64,000 bases of DNA from Antilocapra americana (lineage: Eukaryota > Chordata > Mammalia > Artiodactyla > Antilocapridae), in assembly GCA_007570785.1 (NCBI GenBank), contig SRVM01048438.1:1-64000 (forward strand), read 5' to 3'. Below the pieces are notes generated by a model. It was not told the DNA's origin, did no database searches, and was given only the letters and a program-made list of their open reading frames with translations. Shown here piece by piece: positions 1 to 11,412 of this stretch. Every line of letters begins with the position of its first letter. The first letter of the stretch is position 1. The position numbers and the translations under genes are program-made.

Positions 1-268
1 TGGGGAGGACAGCAGGGAGGGAGCACCGAAGGCAGTGGGGAGGACAGCAGGGAGGGAGCACAGAGGCAGTGGGGAGGACAGCGGGGAGGGAGCATGGAGG
101 ACAGCAGTGAGGACAGTGGGGAGGACAGCAGGGAGAGAGCACAGAGGACAGCGGGGAGGGAGCACAGAGGACAGCAGGGAGGGAGCACGGAGGACAGTGG
201 GGAGGACAGCAGGGAGGGAGCACGGAGAACAGTGGGGAGGACAGCAGGGAGACAGCGGGGGTCAGGGA
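1..268. repeat. GC-rich minisatellite (ggggaggacagcagggaggg-type units)
   Basis: These are imperfect tandem units mixing GGGGAGGACAG, CAGGGAGGGAGCAC and AGAGGACAG blocks. They are cut by the left window edge. The array lies in UPF3A intron 7 and opens several spurious frames. Confidence 0.9.
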
Positions 269-510
269 GTGTGTGCCCCATTCAGTCCACATCCATGCTT
301 GTAAACTGATTTCACACACCTGTTCCTACAGAGCTTTATGGAAAAGATCACACAATGTTTTCAGGTAATAGCCTACAACTGGACAGTTTTCAGGAATTTC
401 ATTTGTGACTCTGGCAACCTGATTGCCTTCTTCAACTTGAGCTCACTGCCTAGTTTTCTGAGGAAAATAAACCACTGGGCTGCTCTCTGTGAGTCGTGCT
501 TCCTTTATGG

Positions 511-676
511 TATAAAAGGGCCGTGAGGAGCTCTCTCTGCTCCCTCACTTTTCATATTTTCTTTACAGTATAAAAGGGCCGTGAGGACCTCTCTCTGCTC
601 CCTCACTTTTCACATTTTCTTTATGGTATAAAAGGGCCATGAGGACGTCTCTCTGCTCCCTCACTTTTAGGTTATC
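511..676. repeat. 58-bp tandem triplication containing TATAAAAGGGCC
   Basis: Three copies start at 511, 569 and 627, each beginning TATAAAAGGGCC and continuing through CTCTCTGCTCCCTCACTTTT. Copies 1 and 2 are complete and the third breaks off at about 50 bp. They differ by only a few bases. Confidence 0.9.
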
Positions 677-2884
677 AGTACAAATTCTTTTGGTCTTTAC
701 AGATTTTATTTTTTAGGTTTCCTTTTTTTAAAAAATTTTATTTCCCCAGATGAATCTTAGGTCAGAGATCCCCACACTGAGCACATGCTCATAAAAGGCT
801 CCCCTTGGAGTCAGATACATACTGTCAGATCAGAAGCCCAGATCAGGTCAGACACTCAAGAGGACAGAGCCGTGGACGACGTGTGTCAGTGGGGTCTAAC
901 CTGCCCCCAGGATTCCGTTTTACCAGATTCAATAAGACTAAGCCTTTCTCCTGCTGTGCCCATGTTGTGGTTTCTTTTTCTATGTGAAGAGTCCTACAGT
1001 TACTTTTACTGACATAATCTGTTTTTATTTCTTTGGCTTATTTTAATTCTAATTTCATATTCAAACATGTAAAAATAAAATGTTATACTCCAAATACCAT
1101 AAGTCTTACTTAAAATTAGAGTCAAAATTGTAGGCTACAAGTTTCAATGATTCTTCTTGAAAAACTCTCAAAGCTGTTGAAAAACTTGCTTTTGAGAATA
1201 TCAAGCATTAGGTGCTATTACATTTTTCTGAGAAAGGTAAAGGAAAAGGTTAGACAATGTCTGCATACCTGTGAGCCTAAGGTCTGCATGAGGGATGCAC
1301 CTTCCACCCCTCTGGTCATGAGAGAGCTGACATTCTACAATGACAAAGCCTTTCCCATAGTAGTGCAGCTTCATTTTGTTATCTTTCAAGGGCTGTTAAT
1401 TTGTACTGTTGAGACTATAGTTAAAGGAAGTATATCTGCTACATTTCTGCTATGAATAGCTATGCTCACACTAAACCACATGGACAAATAGGAGACACTC
1501 TCTGAGTTATTTTCAGGGTACACCCTGGCTTTGCCTGTTATTAGGTCCATGTCTTGGCATAAGCAAGATGGACAATCTTTACTTAATAATCTTTATTGGG
1601 TTCTTCAATTTCATCAATGTTATTATCAGGTTATGAGATTTTAAAGCTACATAGATCTGTAAGAATTGTCACCGAAGCCAAGATGAAGGAAACCACTCTG
1701 TCCGCCTTCTTGCTCATCTTGCATACTGTTTGTCTTTGCAGCAGATGTGCTGGAACAACACAACCTGGCCCACACTGTCCATCAGGCTGTTTTTTTAGCA
1801 AATCCTTAAACTTAAGGAGACACATTTCAAGGGACGGTCCTCAGAAATTGTCATGCATGAGCGCTGTTTACCAGATGTTCCAGGCTTTCCTCCTGATGCG
1901 TCTGCTGTCCTTCAAACTGACATTAGGTGGGGATGTGCCTTTCACTGGGCAGTAAAGTGCAGCAGATAAAAAAGGTTTAAGAACCAGTGTACAATCTGCT
2001 GTGTTACACACCCCCTCCCCTGTCAGAAAGACTGTGGAAGCAAATGCAAGATGGAGCCTCATCAGCCTGGGTCACTGGAGGGCTACGATGAGCAATGCAC
2101 AGTGGACATCTAATGTGAGCAGGAACAGAACTTCGGCTGCATGAAACCAATGAGATCCTGAGGCTATTTTACTGCAGCATCCCCAAGCCAGTCCTGACTG
2201 ACACACACGGTTTTGTTTTACAGGCACATCGGTAAGAGATTCCCTTCAGTGCTCGTGAACCCCACATGATCACCTATGAAAGAAAAGGCCCTAGAAAAAG
2301 CTTTACTTTCCTTGAAGAAACGGCACGTTTTCTCCTCGTGGATAACGAAAACTGTGTTTCTGATCAAGTTTTCTGTTTCTGATTGCTGAGCGTATCAGTA
2401 ACTGATCTGTTGCTAGATTATGGCAACTGTGATCTCTTTCCTCTCCTTTCCTCTCCACCTAGCTCCCAGCTGGTCCTGACTTTTCATTTTTTTCCCTTTA
2501 TATTACACGATTTTAATGAATCCTTAAAAGGCACTTTAAACACTTCATAGAAGAGGTAAGATGCATGATAGGTTGGAATCTAGACTAAGTTAAAGTCACC
2601 TGAGCAGAATACTAATAAGGTAATGGCTGACCCCAATTGGGCAGTAAATTTTACACAGAGAAAAAACCTAAATCACCCTGCTAAACGAATGCATCAATCA
2701 AAGAGAAAAACAAGGAAGAGATGTAGAAACCATTGTTGCTACCACAAAAGAAATGATACAACCAGTTCTGAGTCAGTCTGCATACAAAGCCAGCGGGTTT
2801 CAAACGAGTAGTTCTTTAAGTAGGAAATCTTTCCTGAAAGGCAAATCTAAGCAGAAGCCCACCCTCTGCACCCCGGGAAGCTAC
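677..2884. other. UPF3A intron 7, remaining sequence
   Basis: I see no exon here. The stretch is AT-moderate unique or highly diverged repeat sequence. I checked the minus strand for the Lys/Glu-rich exon expected after exon 7 and did not find it. Confidence 0.6.
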
Positions 2885-3043
2885 CTTCACCCTCACTTCC
2901 TTCTCTGTCGCCTTCCTCTGTTTCTCTGCCGCTTTCCTCCTGCACTTCTCCTCCTCCCGCCGCCTCCGCTTCTCTTCTTCCCGTAGGCGCTTCTTTTCCA
3001 GCTCCCTCCTCCTCCGCTCCTCTCGTTTTTCTTCTCGAATTCG
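2885..3043 (-). CDS. UPF3A: UPF3A exon 7 (last coding exon inside window)
   Basis: These 53 codons are rich in Arg, Glu and Lys (RIREEKREERRRRELEKKR onwards) and end EKEVRVK before the donor GTAGCT. A single charged helix or coiled coil is expected. The next exon was not found in 1-2884, so it should lie beyond the left edge. Confidence 0.94.
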
Positions 3044-6000
3044 CTAAAGATGTGAAAAGTGTGTGTATAAACTGTCTGCACAGACATGATGGAAACAAGA
3101 AGGCTATTCACAGGGTAAAAAGCCAGACCTACCTGCTTCTCTAATTTTCTGTTTTTAATATACTCCAAGAGAGGTGTGGTTCTTCTAGCTAAAATACAAA
3201 AATTGCAATGTAGTATTTAACTGTAAAATTATTTTAAATACTTGCTTTCAATTCAACCTTTAAAACAAGGGAAGAATATATACTTTTAAAATTTACATGA
3301 GCATTCATTTTATCTGGGGGAATTCTTACTCTATCTCTATAAAGTCAAGTAATTTGGAGCTTCTGACAGTTTTACACATACTAGGCGTTTAATTCCTTAA
3401 TCTTAAAGGAGTCTTATATATTACTCAAAAATGATATAAAAGCAGAGTAGCAAAATGAATACATTAAACTTTCCAAACATTCTATTTATATACAGACGGC
3501 CCTCACATCCACCAGTTAGTTCTGCATCCGCAGATTCAACCAACTGTGGATCAAAAATATTTGGGAAAAAATTTACATACATAAAGTTCTAAACAGCAAA
3601 ACTTTGAATTTGTGACTCAGTGGCAACTCTCACAGCATTTAGAGTGTATCAGGTATTATAAGTAACCCAGGCAAAGCATTAAAGTACACAGCAGGATGTG
3701 TGTAAACTGCATGCAAATACACCACCATTTTATAGAGTGGACTTAAGCACCCACAGATTTTGGCATCCATGGAGTGGGGGCAGGGCTGGAAGTGAGTGAG
3801 GACTCTGCTCTGCACTGTGGACGTTCTGGACTTGTCAGCTGCTGCAGGGCTGAGACCTACAGGAGAACGGTTGGTAGGGGGGTAAGGGGGGTTGATATGA
3901 AGACTCCACCTGCCTTCCCTCCTTTACTATAAACACCTGCCTTGTTCCCTCAGAGGGCTGACATGGTGGGTAAGTGACACCCTGTATAAGAAAGTACTTT
4001 GCATGCCCAGACGCAGTCATGTCTGACTCTTTGCCACCCCATGAACTGTGCAGCCCACCAGACTCCTCTGTCCATGGGGTTTTTTAGGCAAGAATACTGT
4101 GGGTTGCCATTTCCTCCCCCAGGGGATCTTCCTGACCCAGGGATCAAACCTGCATCTCCTGCATTCCATATGAGACTGAGCCATCAGAGAAGCCCCCAAA
4201 AGAGTGCTTCACAAACCATAAAGGTGCATCTTCTACTAAAGAGAACATGCATGACCATGTAGCCCTGACTTAACCTACAGCAGAACAGTCCCCAGTTACT
4301 AGGCTTGGCCACAACCACCTATGACGAAGCAAGTCCCATGGCTGCTAAGCCTCAGAGCTGGGACCTGGACCCAGGTCTGTCTTGCTCTAAAGACTCTGAC
4401 AGGCCAGCACTGAACTGCAACTTCAGAGGGAACTAACATTGCACATAACTCACATGGCTCAGACTTGAGCCTAAGAATCCACTAAAGGTTAGAATCTAAA
4501 GAAAGAAAAAGGCATTTTCCATTAATTGCCTGATTAAGTATACATTTAAACAGGCAGAGACAGGGCCACAGAGACAAAGTTCCGCAGGCTCCTCTGGGCT
4601 CGTGGGTGCTGCCGCTGCCGTTGCCGCTGCCAGGTCGCCCCGGCCGTGTCCGGCTCTGTGCGACCCCACAGACGGCAGCCCACCAGACTCCCCCGTCCCT
4701 GGGATTCTCCAGGCAAGAACACTGGAGTGGGTTGCCATTTCCTTCTCCAATGCATGGATTCTAAGTCACATTTATTCATTTAGTAAATAGTTACGCTGCA
4801 TCTCCTGTGCACCAAGCACTGGGCAAGGTGCTGGGAACGCAGAGGATGGATGGACTCTGTGGGACTATATGTGTGTGTGTGACCAGCAGGCGGATATCCA
4901 ACAACTGCTCAGAAGAAAAGGTCCTGCACAAGGGTATCTAAGAAGTGGTAAAGAGATGGGGGGGGGGGGAGTTGAGTTTTGTAAATAATTTTCTGATTTG
5001 CTTCTTTGTTTAGCTCTTCTTAAAATCACTAAGTTCGACGTACGGCAAAACTGCAATTTTCCCTCAACACTGTTTCTTCTCCACCTCAGTCAAAGTGCCG
5101 TAAACCACTGACCTGCTCAAGTTGAGCTCCTGGAGGCCATGATCCTTTCTGCTGTCTCACCCCCACACCCAGTCCTCAGCCAGTCCTGTCAGCTGGACCT
5201 CCAGAACACATGCTGACTCTGTCGGACTCATCCAGCCACCTTCCCCGAGAAGAGCAGAGCCTCTAAGCAGAGCCCAGCTTCTCCATCTTCCGCAGCAACC
5301 AGAGTAATGGGGAAAAATAAATCAGACCACATCACACCCTTGATGGTCTCCAGTCCATTATGCAATGGCCCTGCCTCTCCAGAACTCTGCCTCTTGCCCG
5401 CTGTGTCCAACCACGCAGGCCCAGAGTGCCAGACTCCAGCCCTCTCCTTCCATCTCTTGGCTCCACAGGACTTGGCTCAAATATAGTCTCAGAGAGACCT
5501 CACTCTCTATCCCAATATCCTACTCCATCATATCTGTGGCACTTCTCACCAAAGGAGATGTTGGGCTTAAGCGTTTCTGTTTGTGTTTGCTCCAGTCACC
5601 CCAGTAGGAGGCCAGCTACAGAGGACAGAAGCCTATGTGTCCTGTTCTCACGCTGCCCAGGACCCAGACTCAGAGTCGACACCCAGTCAACATGAGCTAA
5701 ACACATCTCCGTAAATACTTCAGTGATTAAAGGTCCTTCCAGCCACACGTTAAATCACCTCCTATAAATATAAAACTTCATTATTAGACTAATGAAGAAT
5801 GTTTCAATAGTGTTGACCTTTCTTACTAATTTATGCAATACACATTTACCAAATACCTAACTTGTCAAAGCAATGTATTATGTGCTGTGACTACAAAGAC
5901 AAAAATACCATTCTGTCTGGGGGATGGTGAGCAGGGAAGCAGAAGGAGAGGAGAATTAATGTAGAGGGAGAGAACAAAGAAGATAAACTATAAACAGTGT

Positions 6001-9000
6001 AGCCATTCTGTCCTCTAAGTTTTAGTGGGTGAGCAAGAGGTAGGCATGGGAGGCAAAGGCAGAGGAGTGTTAGGCAGTAAGAAGGCCCCAGACCCAACAG
6101 AGGCAAGAAGGGAGATACTACACATGTGTTAGGAAGTGACAAGCAGGTTGCCTGATAGTGAAAGGAGTTTCACATCTACCCTTGATCTTCAGGCAGATTG
6201 CTACTAGGATACAGCTATTCCCAAAACATACCACTTGTGGGTGGAGGGCTGAAGGCCTGATTCAAACCAGATTCAGCACTCTGGCTGGGCTTAACCACGC
6301 ATCTGCCTCACTTGCTCAGGGGCTGTGACAGTTTTTGAATGATGGCAAGATGACATCACACTTGAGCAAAGCATCTCATTACTGTGGCTGCTCTTTGCAA
6401 AGATAACTGGCTTCAGCTCTGAGACATAAGCTTCCCTGATGCAGCCCAGCACACAGCACTCAGATGTCTTCTCGGCTGCCAATTCAGAGCATCAGAACTT
6501 TGAAGCAGAATGACTGTAGCCGAAAACTCAGGTGTTCTCTCTCCACTGACAGATAATCAGAAATACTTTCCCCATTTGCCATGTTGACATCCTTTTCCTT
6601 TTGTCAAAACTGGGAAATACGCTATATTTCTGCCAAGCCTGTCACATGCATCCATTTTTTATAATCATCATGAAAAAGAAAAAATACACTCTATAAATAC
6701 ACATCTCAATAAAGGGGAGAATGAGCCGCAGACCCGTCAGCGCCCGAGTCCTCGCCTCTACGTCGCCCAGGAGGGCTTCAGGGCTGGCACCAGATTTCTC
6801 CTCCTCCACACAGTACGTTTCTAAAAACCTCTTATACTCTGGGTCTGTACATTAAAACAGAAAAAAAAAAAAAAAAGTATTACTTTCCATGTATGGGAAA
6901 GAATTATATTTAACCAATATGCTTTATTTCAAAGTTTCACAATCCACTACTTGAAAAAGGACTCACCGTCTTCAATGCTTCCAGTTTTGGCATCTTTTTT
7001 CTTTAGCTTCTTTTTGGCTATCTTCTGGAATGGAGCAAATTCTACCACTGCAGGATATTCTAGCCCTTTAACAGGAAACAAATTACAAAAGCCATTCTGA
7101 AATTCTATTGTATTCATTTCGAAACAATAATCTAGTTTACTTAAGCATTGAGCATAGCACTGAAAATGTTACTATAATTATACTTTCAAATAACAGTAAT
7201 CTTAGCACATCAAGCTCCAGATTTAAACAAAGAATTAGCAATTATTTACTAAATAAACTAATTCCTTATACTGTAGTTGTGGTTACATCACTGGAGATAT
7301 TCAAAATTCATTAAACTATATACCTTAAAGTGGTACTTTTTAACCATATGTAACTTATACCTCAATAAACCTCTTCACTCTCCCACCAAAGAGCTTATTT
7401 TGGAATACCTTTAAATAGCTTTCCTAGTCATAGCTTATATTTTTTAATTTTAAAGGTTAATTCAATGATCAATCTGTTATATGAATTCGAGGAAGTGACA
7501 TACTTTATAAGAGACACTCATTTAAAGAGAGGGTTTCAAAGGGTGTACATGATATTCAGTTAAGATTTGCTTCACATAGAAAAATTCAGGATGAAAGTAA
7601 CTTGAAACAAATTTTGTTGTTATATTGGGGTGGGAGACAAACAAAAATGTTTACTAAGAGAATCTGCTTAATCAAGAGATGAAACACTTCTACCTTGGTA
7701 CCAAACCCTTAGCCACTTTTATATTTGTCAGATGACTAATATTTCAAGTCTCATTTATCTGTAAGACATTTTTCTATATTTGCTTTATACTCAACTATGC
7801 AGAATTAAGTCAAGAACCAGGAGAAGAGGAGGGCTTCAGACAGACAGGGGCAATGTCTGATTCACTTTTCATGCTGTGTCCAAAATGTCTAGTACATAGT
7901 ACTAGGATAAAATGATTTAGTTTGCACAAAAGAATGAATCTTACTTATCCAGAAAAATATTACATAAAAGAGTAAAGTTTACTTATCCAGAAAACTCATT
8001 ACGAGAGAAACTTCACTGTCCAATGATAATACCTAAGTAGGTTGTCTACACAAAATTGCTAGAATTCTTTGGTTTATATATAATTTTAATTTTCAACATA
8101 AGCTCATAATCACAGTAACATAATCAAAGTTTATGAAGTTATTTTAGGTTAGCATCTATGGACTCAATTAAAACTCACAAACATCTAGCAAAACTTAATT
8201 AATGTACCCAGAAATTATAATGAAGAGTTTAAAAAGCCAGTGACCCAACCTTTGCCGTCAATGAAGATATATCCATCAAAACGGTCTCTGAAAAGGAGGA
8301 CGTCCTCTGGGTCTCTGAAGTTTATGTATGCTCTGGAGTAGCGGTGAGGGTGAAGGCTGGAGGAGAGACAACAACAAAAACAGTAAAAAACTCAAGACCA
8401 AAGCAACTCAAGACTTCTTTTAATTTTTTTTTTGTTTTCCGGATACAACAACTTCAGATAAAACCTTTATACCAAAGAATCATTTCTCAGTTAATTACAA
8501 CAATCTGGGTACTCTTCATCAAAAAAATCCAAACAAAATATTAACTGAGATTTTTTTTTAAAGATTTCGGAGAAACTTTAGGTTGGTTTCTCTACTGCAC
8601 AGAGCCAGGGTTAAAATACTGGTTCTCAGAAGTAGGAAATCAAAGGCAAGGTTATTCAGAGATCATTCCTAATCATACTTCATGACTGCAACATAACCCA
8701 GTCATGATTCATTCAGAGAAAATGTTATATTGTGAAGAGATCATTAACAGATTTAAAGAGTGTGTTTAGGTTATCCTAAAAGAGTATTTATTGTAGCATG
8801 CAGCATGGGATATACAGAACTAAACCTTTTTCCTCTATCTCACAGTTACCAATGTCCTTCATAGGCAGGAATTTTCAACCCCATTTCATGGATGAGAACA
8901 CTAAGGTTTGGAGAAATCAGGTACCTGCAGAGGAAGCAGTTGATAAAAAGGTGGGGCTGGGATTCCAATCTGAGCCTGAGTCCAGTGCCTAACCTCCTTT

Positions 9001-11366
9001 AACTGTATCCTAAACTTTAGTCATTTGAAAAAATCATGCTTACGTTGGTTTTTTTTAAAAAACCCAAATCTATATTTACCTGTGATACTTTTCTCTGACT
9101 GAACTGACATTTTTTACTGAAAGGTATTTATTCAAAAAGAAAGTATATATGACTGCTATAAATGAGAACTCATGATATTGAAGAGAAAAATAATACAGAT
9201 AATGTGAAATCATTAAGAAATCACATAGTAAAATTCACTAAATTCTAGCTGATCTGCCCCCTGTTAGGCTAACTTGAGGTCTGCTCTTTTTTAATAAAAA
9301 GTAGATACTGAACTGTTAAAGCATTGGCAGAAACATCTTACTACCAAGCTGCAAAAGGGAATAGAAAGAGACATAACTTAGCAGAGGTGGGTTGAAACTA
9401 GGGGTTTCAGTTCTGGAAGGGAACACTGGGGTCTGAGTTACATGGGTGTGTTCACTTGTAAAAACTCATTAGGTTATACATCTATTATTTATTATTTTTG
9501 GTCTTTATATTTTAATACAATTTATTTCATATAAAAGGTGATACTAAATAAAGTTTAATGATATCCAAAACAAAATTAAGTAATGTGGTGTTAGACTGCT
9601 TTTCTTTTTAGACTATGTTGATACTATGGAGATACTCAAATCATTTTAAGGGAATTTAGTAATTCGACTACTTAGAAATAACTTGAAGAAATAAAATGGT
9701 CTGCACTGATTTCTGCGTTCCTGTGGGAAAGAAGTTAAAACAGAGATTGCTTCTATTATCATCCAACGACAGCGCCTCTCAGCCTCTCTTTCTCTCTCTT
9801 TTTTTTTTTTTTCCCCTTTTCTTGGCCCCACGGCACAGCCTCTGGGATCTTAGTGCCCCGTTCAGGGGTTGAACCCGGCGGGCAGTGAAAGCTCGGAGTC
9901 CTAACCCTGGACCGCCGGGGAACTCCCGCTCGGCCCCCTAAGGCTGGTGAGGTCTTCTTACCTGACGTCAGCAGTGAAGAATTCGAAGTAGTCGTGTGCA
10001 GGCAGCGGGTGCAGCTGCTGCTCCAGCTGCTCCTTGGTGAGGCTGGGGGGAAGCCGCCGGATGACCACCTGGGGAGAGAGGTCGCTGGTGGGACTCACTA
10101 GAACCTCATTAAGCTTCAGCTACTAAGTGGGACGCACAGCGACTAAACAACCCGGATCCCGGTCACCTCGTTTATGCTCGGAATATCTAGCTCGGAGTAT
10201 TTTAGGACATCATGGCTGTGAGAGGTGGACCATAAAGATAGCAGAACACCAAAGAATTGATGCCTTCCAACTATGGTGCTGGAGAAGACTCCTGAGAGTC
10301 CCTTGGACAGCAAGGAGATCAAGCCAGGCAATATTAAGGGAGATCAAACCCTGAATATTCACTGGAAGGACTGAAGCTGAAGCTTCCAGTATTCTGGTGA
10401 TCTGCTGCGAACAGACGACTCATTGGAAAGGTCCCTGGTGCTGGGAAAGATTGAGGGCAGGAGAAGAGGGCGTCAGAGGATGAGATGACTGGACAGCTTC
10501 ACCGCTGCAGTGAGCATGAACTTGGGCAAACTCCGGACGGCGGTGAGGGACAGGGGGGCCTGCCGTGCTGCAGTCCACGCGGAGGCAGAGTCGGACACGA
10601 CTGGGCGACTGAACAACAAAAAGTACCCTAAAATGCGTGAAACACGGCTGTGAACGGCTAACGAGGGCTCGGTCGTCAAAGGGGCCGGGGAGGTCAGGAA
10701 AGGCTGCGGACGGCAGCCCTTCCCCAGGCAACGGTCACTAGAGCCAGCCCGCCGCCCGCCCGCGGCCCCGCCGGGCCGGCCCGGCTCCCGCCGGCGAGCG
10801 GAGCTCCTGCGCGGCGCTGGCGCGCCTGGCGTCCCAGCCTCGCCGGAAACAGCCGCAGGCTGAAGGGAAGGCGAGGTGAGGCGAAGTCGCTCCGTCGCGA
10901 CCGACTGTGTGACCCCGCCAGAACTCGAGTGGGGAGCCGTGCCTGTCCCCGGAGGCCTTCCCACCCAGGGATCGGGCCCGGGTCTCCCGCGCCGCGGGCG
11001 GGCGCTCTGCCCGCCGAGCCACCGGCGGCCCAAGCGCGAGGGGGCGGGCCGCCCGCCGCCCCGCCGCCACCGTCCGCGGCGCCGGGAGCCAGCGGCCCCC
11101 GCCCCCGCTCAGCGCGGTCTCTTCTCGCGAGGTTTGCCGGCCCCGCCCCGCCCCGCCCTCACTTTACTCAAGACGGTCCTCTTCTCCTCGCGAGGTTTGC
11201 CTGCGCCGTTCCCACAGCCGGAGGAGGAGGCCCTCGGCGCTTCGGCCTCCCGCCGCGGAGACTCCCGGCGGAATTGGCTTTCTGCGGATGATGGCTTCTC
11301 CCTCCCGCTCGGACCCCCCGTAGCAACGGCCACACCGGGGCCCCCGGCTCCATCTTCCGAGCGCAT
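2885..11366 (-). CDS. UPF3A: UPF3A, regulator of nonsense transcripts 3A (5' seven coding exons; 3' end outside window)
   Basis: UPF3A is a nonsense-mediated mRNA decay factor. It binds UPF2 through an RRM-like domain and associates with exon-junction complexes; it can replace or antagonise its paralogue UPF3B. Seven exons (11163-11366, 9962-10068, 8250-8356, 6967-7065, 6734-6844, 3133-3188, 2885-3043) join in phase into 843 nt, or 281 codons, and match human UPF3A as I remember it. The chosen start reads MRSEDGAGGPG at 11366; an in-frame ATG seven codons upstream extends the ORF but does not match the family start. The RRM runs from about residue 69 (VVIRRLPP) and includes SRAYINF at 111-117. 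The Arg/Glu/Lys-rich helix begins at LEYIKNRKLEKQ and fills exon 7. Human UPF3A has about 476 residues, so the C-terminal part with the exon-junction-binding motif lies left of position 1. The promoter is a CpG island. UPF3B is unlikely because of the N-terminal sequence and the CDC16 neighbour. Confidence 0.95.
3133..3188 (-). CDS. UPF3A: UPF3A exon 6
   Basis: This short exon of 56 nt encodes RRTTPLLEYIKNRKLEKQ, with acceptor TTTTAG and donor GTAGGT. It begins the basic helical segment after the RRM. Only an 89-bp intron separates it from exon 7. Confidence 0.95.
3490..3785. mobile_element. Tigger/MER8-type DNA transposon remnant
   Basis: It contains the diagnostic stretches TCCGCAGATTCAACCAACTG and ATTTTGGCATCCATGGAGTG near its two ends, as in Tigger3/MER8 nonautonomous elements. 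It is diverged and lies in UPF3A intron 5. Confidence 0.6.
4008..4197 (-). mobile_element. Bov-tA/Bov-A2 SINE
   Basis: This is a reverse-oriented ruminant SINE. The plus strand reads from GTCATGTCTGACTCTTTGCC through the GGGATCTTCCTGACCCAGGG core to AGAAGCCCCC. It is in UPF3A intron 5. Confidence 0.9.
4605..4752 (-). mobile_element. Bov SINE, partial
   Basis: This reverse-oriented fragment begins with a GCTGCC-rich microsatellite and runs to TTGCCATTTCCTTCTCCAATG. The tRNA-related part is missing. It is in UPF3A intron 5. Confidence 0.85.
5220..5540 (-). mobile_element. probable L2 remnant
   Basis: Diverged antisense L2-like text is visible (aaatcagaccacatcacaccc, then a pyrimidine-rich body). 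I judged this by eye only. It lies in UPF3A intron 5, and the rest of that intron (to 6733) shows nothing I can name. Confidence 0.45.
6734..6844 (-). CDS. UPF3A: UPF3A exon 5
   Basis: It encodes PEYKRFLETYCVEEEKSG... ending EARTRALT. The frame and the match to human fix the 3' end at 6734, which leaves a very weak donor, GTCTGC. No better in-phase GT is visible nearby. The acceptor ends TACAG. Confidence 0.9.
6967..7065 (-). CDS. UPF3A: UPF3A exon 4 (99 nt, alternatively spliced in human)
   Basis: It encodes LEYPAVVEFAPFQKIAKKKL... ending GSIED, at about residues 140-173. Its 99-nt length keeps the frame when skipped. This corresponds to the human short isoform that lacks residues 141-173, so the exon is a likely regulated cassette here. 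The donor is GTGAGT. Confidence 0.96.
7066..9770. other. UPF3A introns 2 and 3, mostly unclassified
   Basis: These are AT-rich introns around exon 3. An L1 3'-end-like piece (ending ACCTCAATAAA) sits at about 7270-7375 and a MIR-like antisense stretch at about 8860-8995. Nothing else was recognised. Confidence 0.5.
8250..8356 (-). CDS. UPF3A: UPF3A exon 3 (codons 104-139 plus 1 nt)
   Basis: It encodes LHPHRYSRAYINF followed by RDRFDGYIFIDGK, including the RNP1-like strand of the RRM. The split serine and glycine codons join cleanly to the neighbouring exons. The donor reads GTTGGG, which departs from consensus at +3 and +4. Confidence 0.95.
9775..9930 (-). mobile_element. CHR-type tRNA-derived SINE
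   Basis: The plus strand shows GGGATCTTAGTGCCCCGTTC, GTTGAACCCGGCGGG and ACCGCCGGGGAACTCCC after a poly-T run, a reverse-oriented cetartiodactyl CHR SINE. It ends about 30 bp from the splice donor of UPF3A exon 2. Confidence 0.75.
9962..10068 (-). CDS. UPF3A: UPF3A exon 2 (codons 69-103 plus 2 nt)
   Basis: The exon has an acceptor ending CCCCAG and a donor GTAAG. It encodes VVIRRLPPSLTKEQLEQQL... ending FEFFTADV, the first half of the RRM-like domain that binds UPF2. Confidence 0.96.
10200..10625 (+). mobile_element. BovB (RTE) 3' fragment in UPF3A intron 1
   Basis: It is a 5'-truncated, frame-broken BovB 3' end. Recognisable steps are GGTGCTGGAGAAGACTCCTG, CCCTTGGACAGCAAGGAGAT and the terminal GACTGGGCGACTGAACAAC. 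It lies antisense to UPF3A, immediately 3' of its CpG island. Confidence 0.88.
11163..11366 (-). CDS. UPF3A: UPF3A exon 1 coding part (codons 1-68)
   Basis: This exon starts with ATG at 11366 and ends ...KRTVLSK before the donor GTGAGG. It encodes the low-complexity N-terminus ahead of the RRM. A partial copy of its 3' end sits just inside intron 1 at 11115-11138. Confidence 0.95.
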
Positions 11367-11412
11367 CCCTGCCCCGCGCGGCGCCACCGCCGCATCCCGT
11401 CAGCGCGGAAGC

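Noticed and set aside
1..676. CRISPR-like spaced repeats
   Set aside because: The repeats are contiguous tandem arrays without unique spacers, in a mammalian intron.
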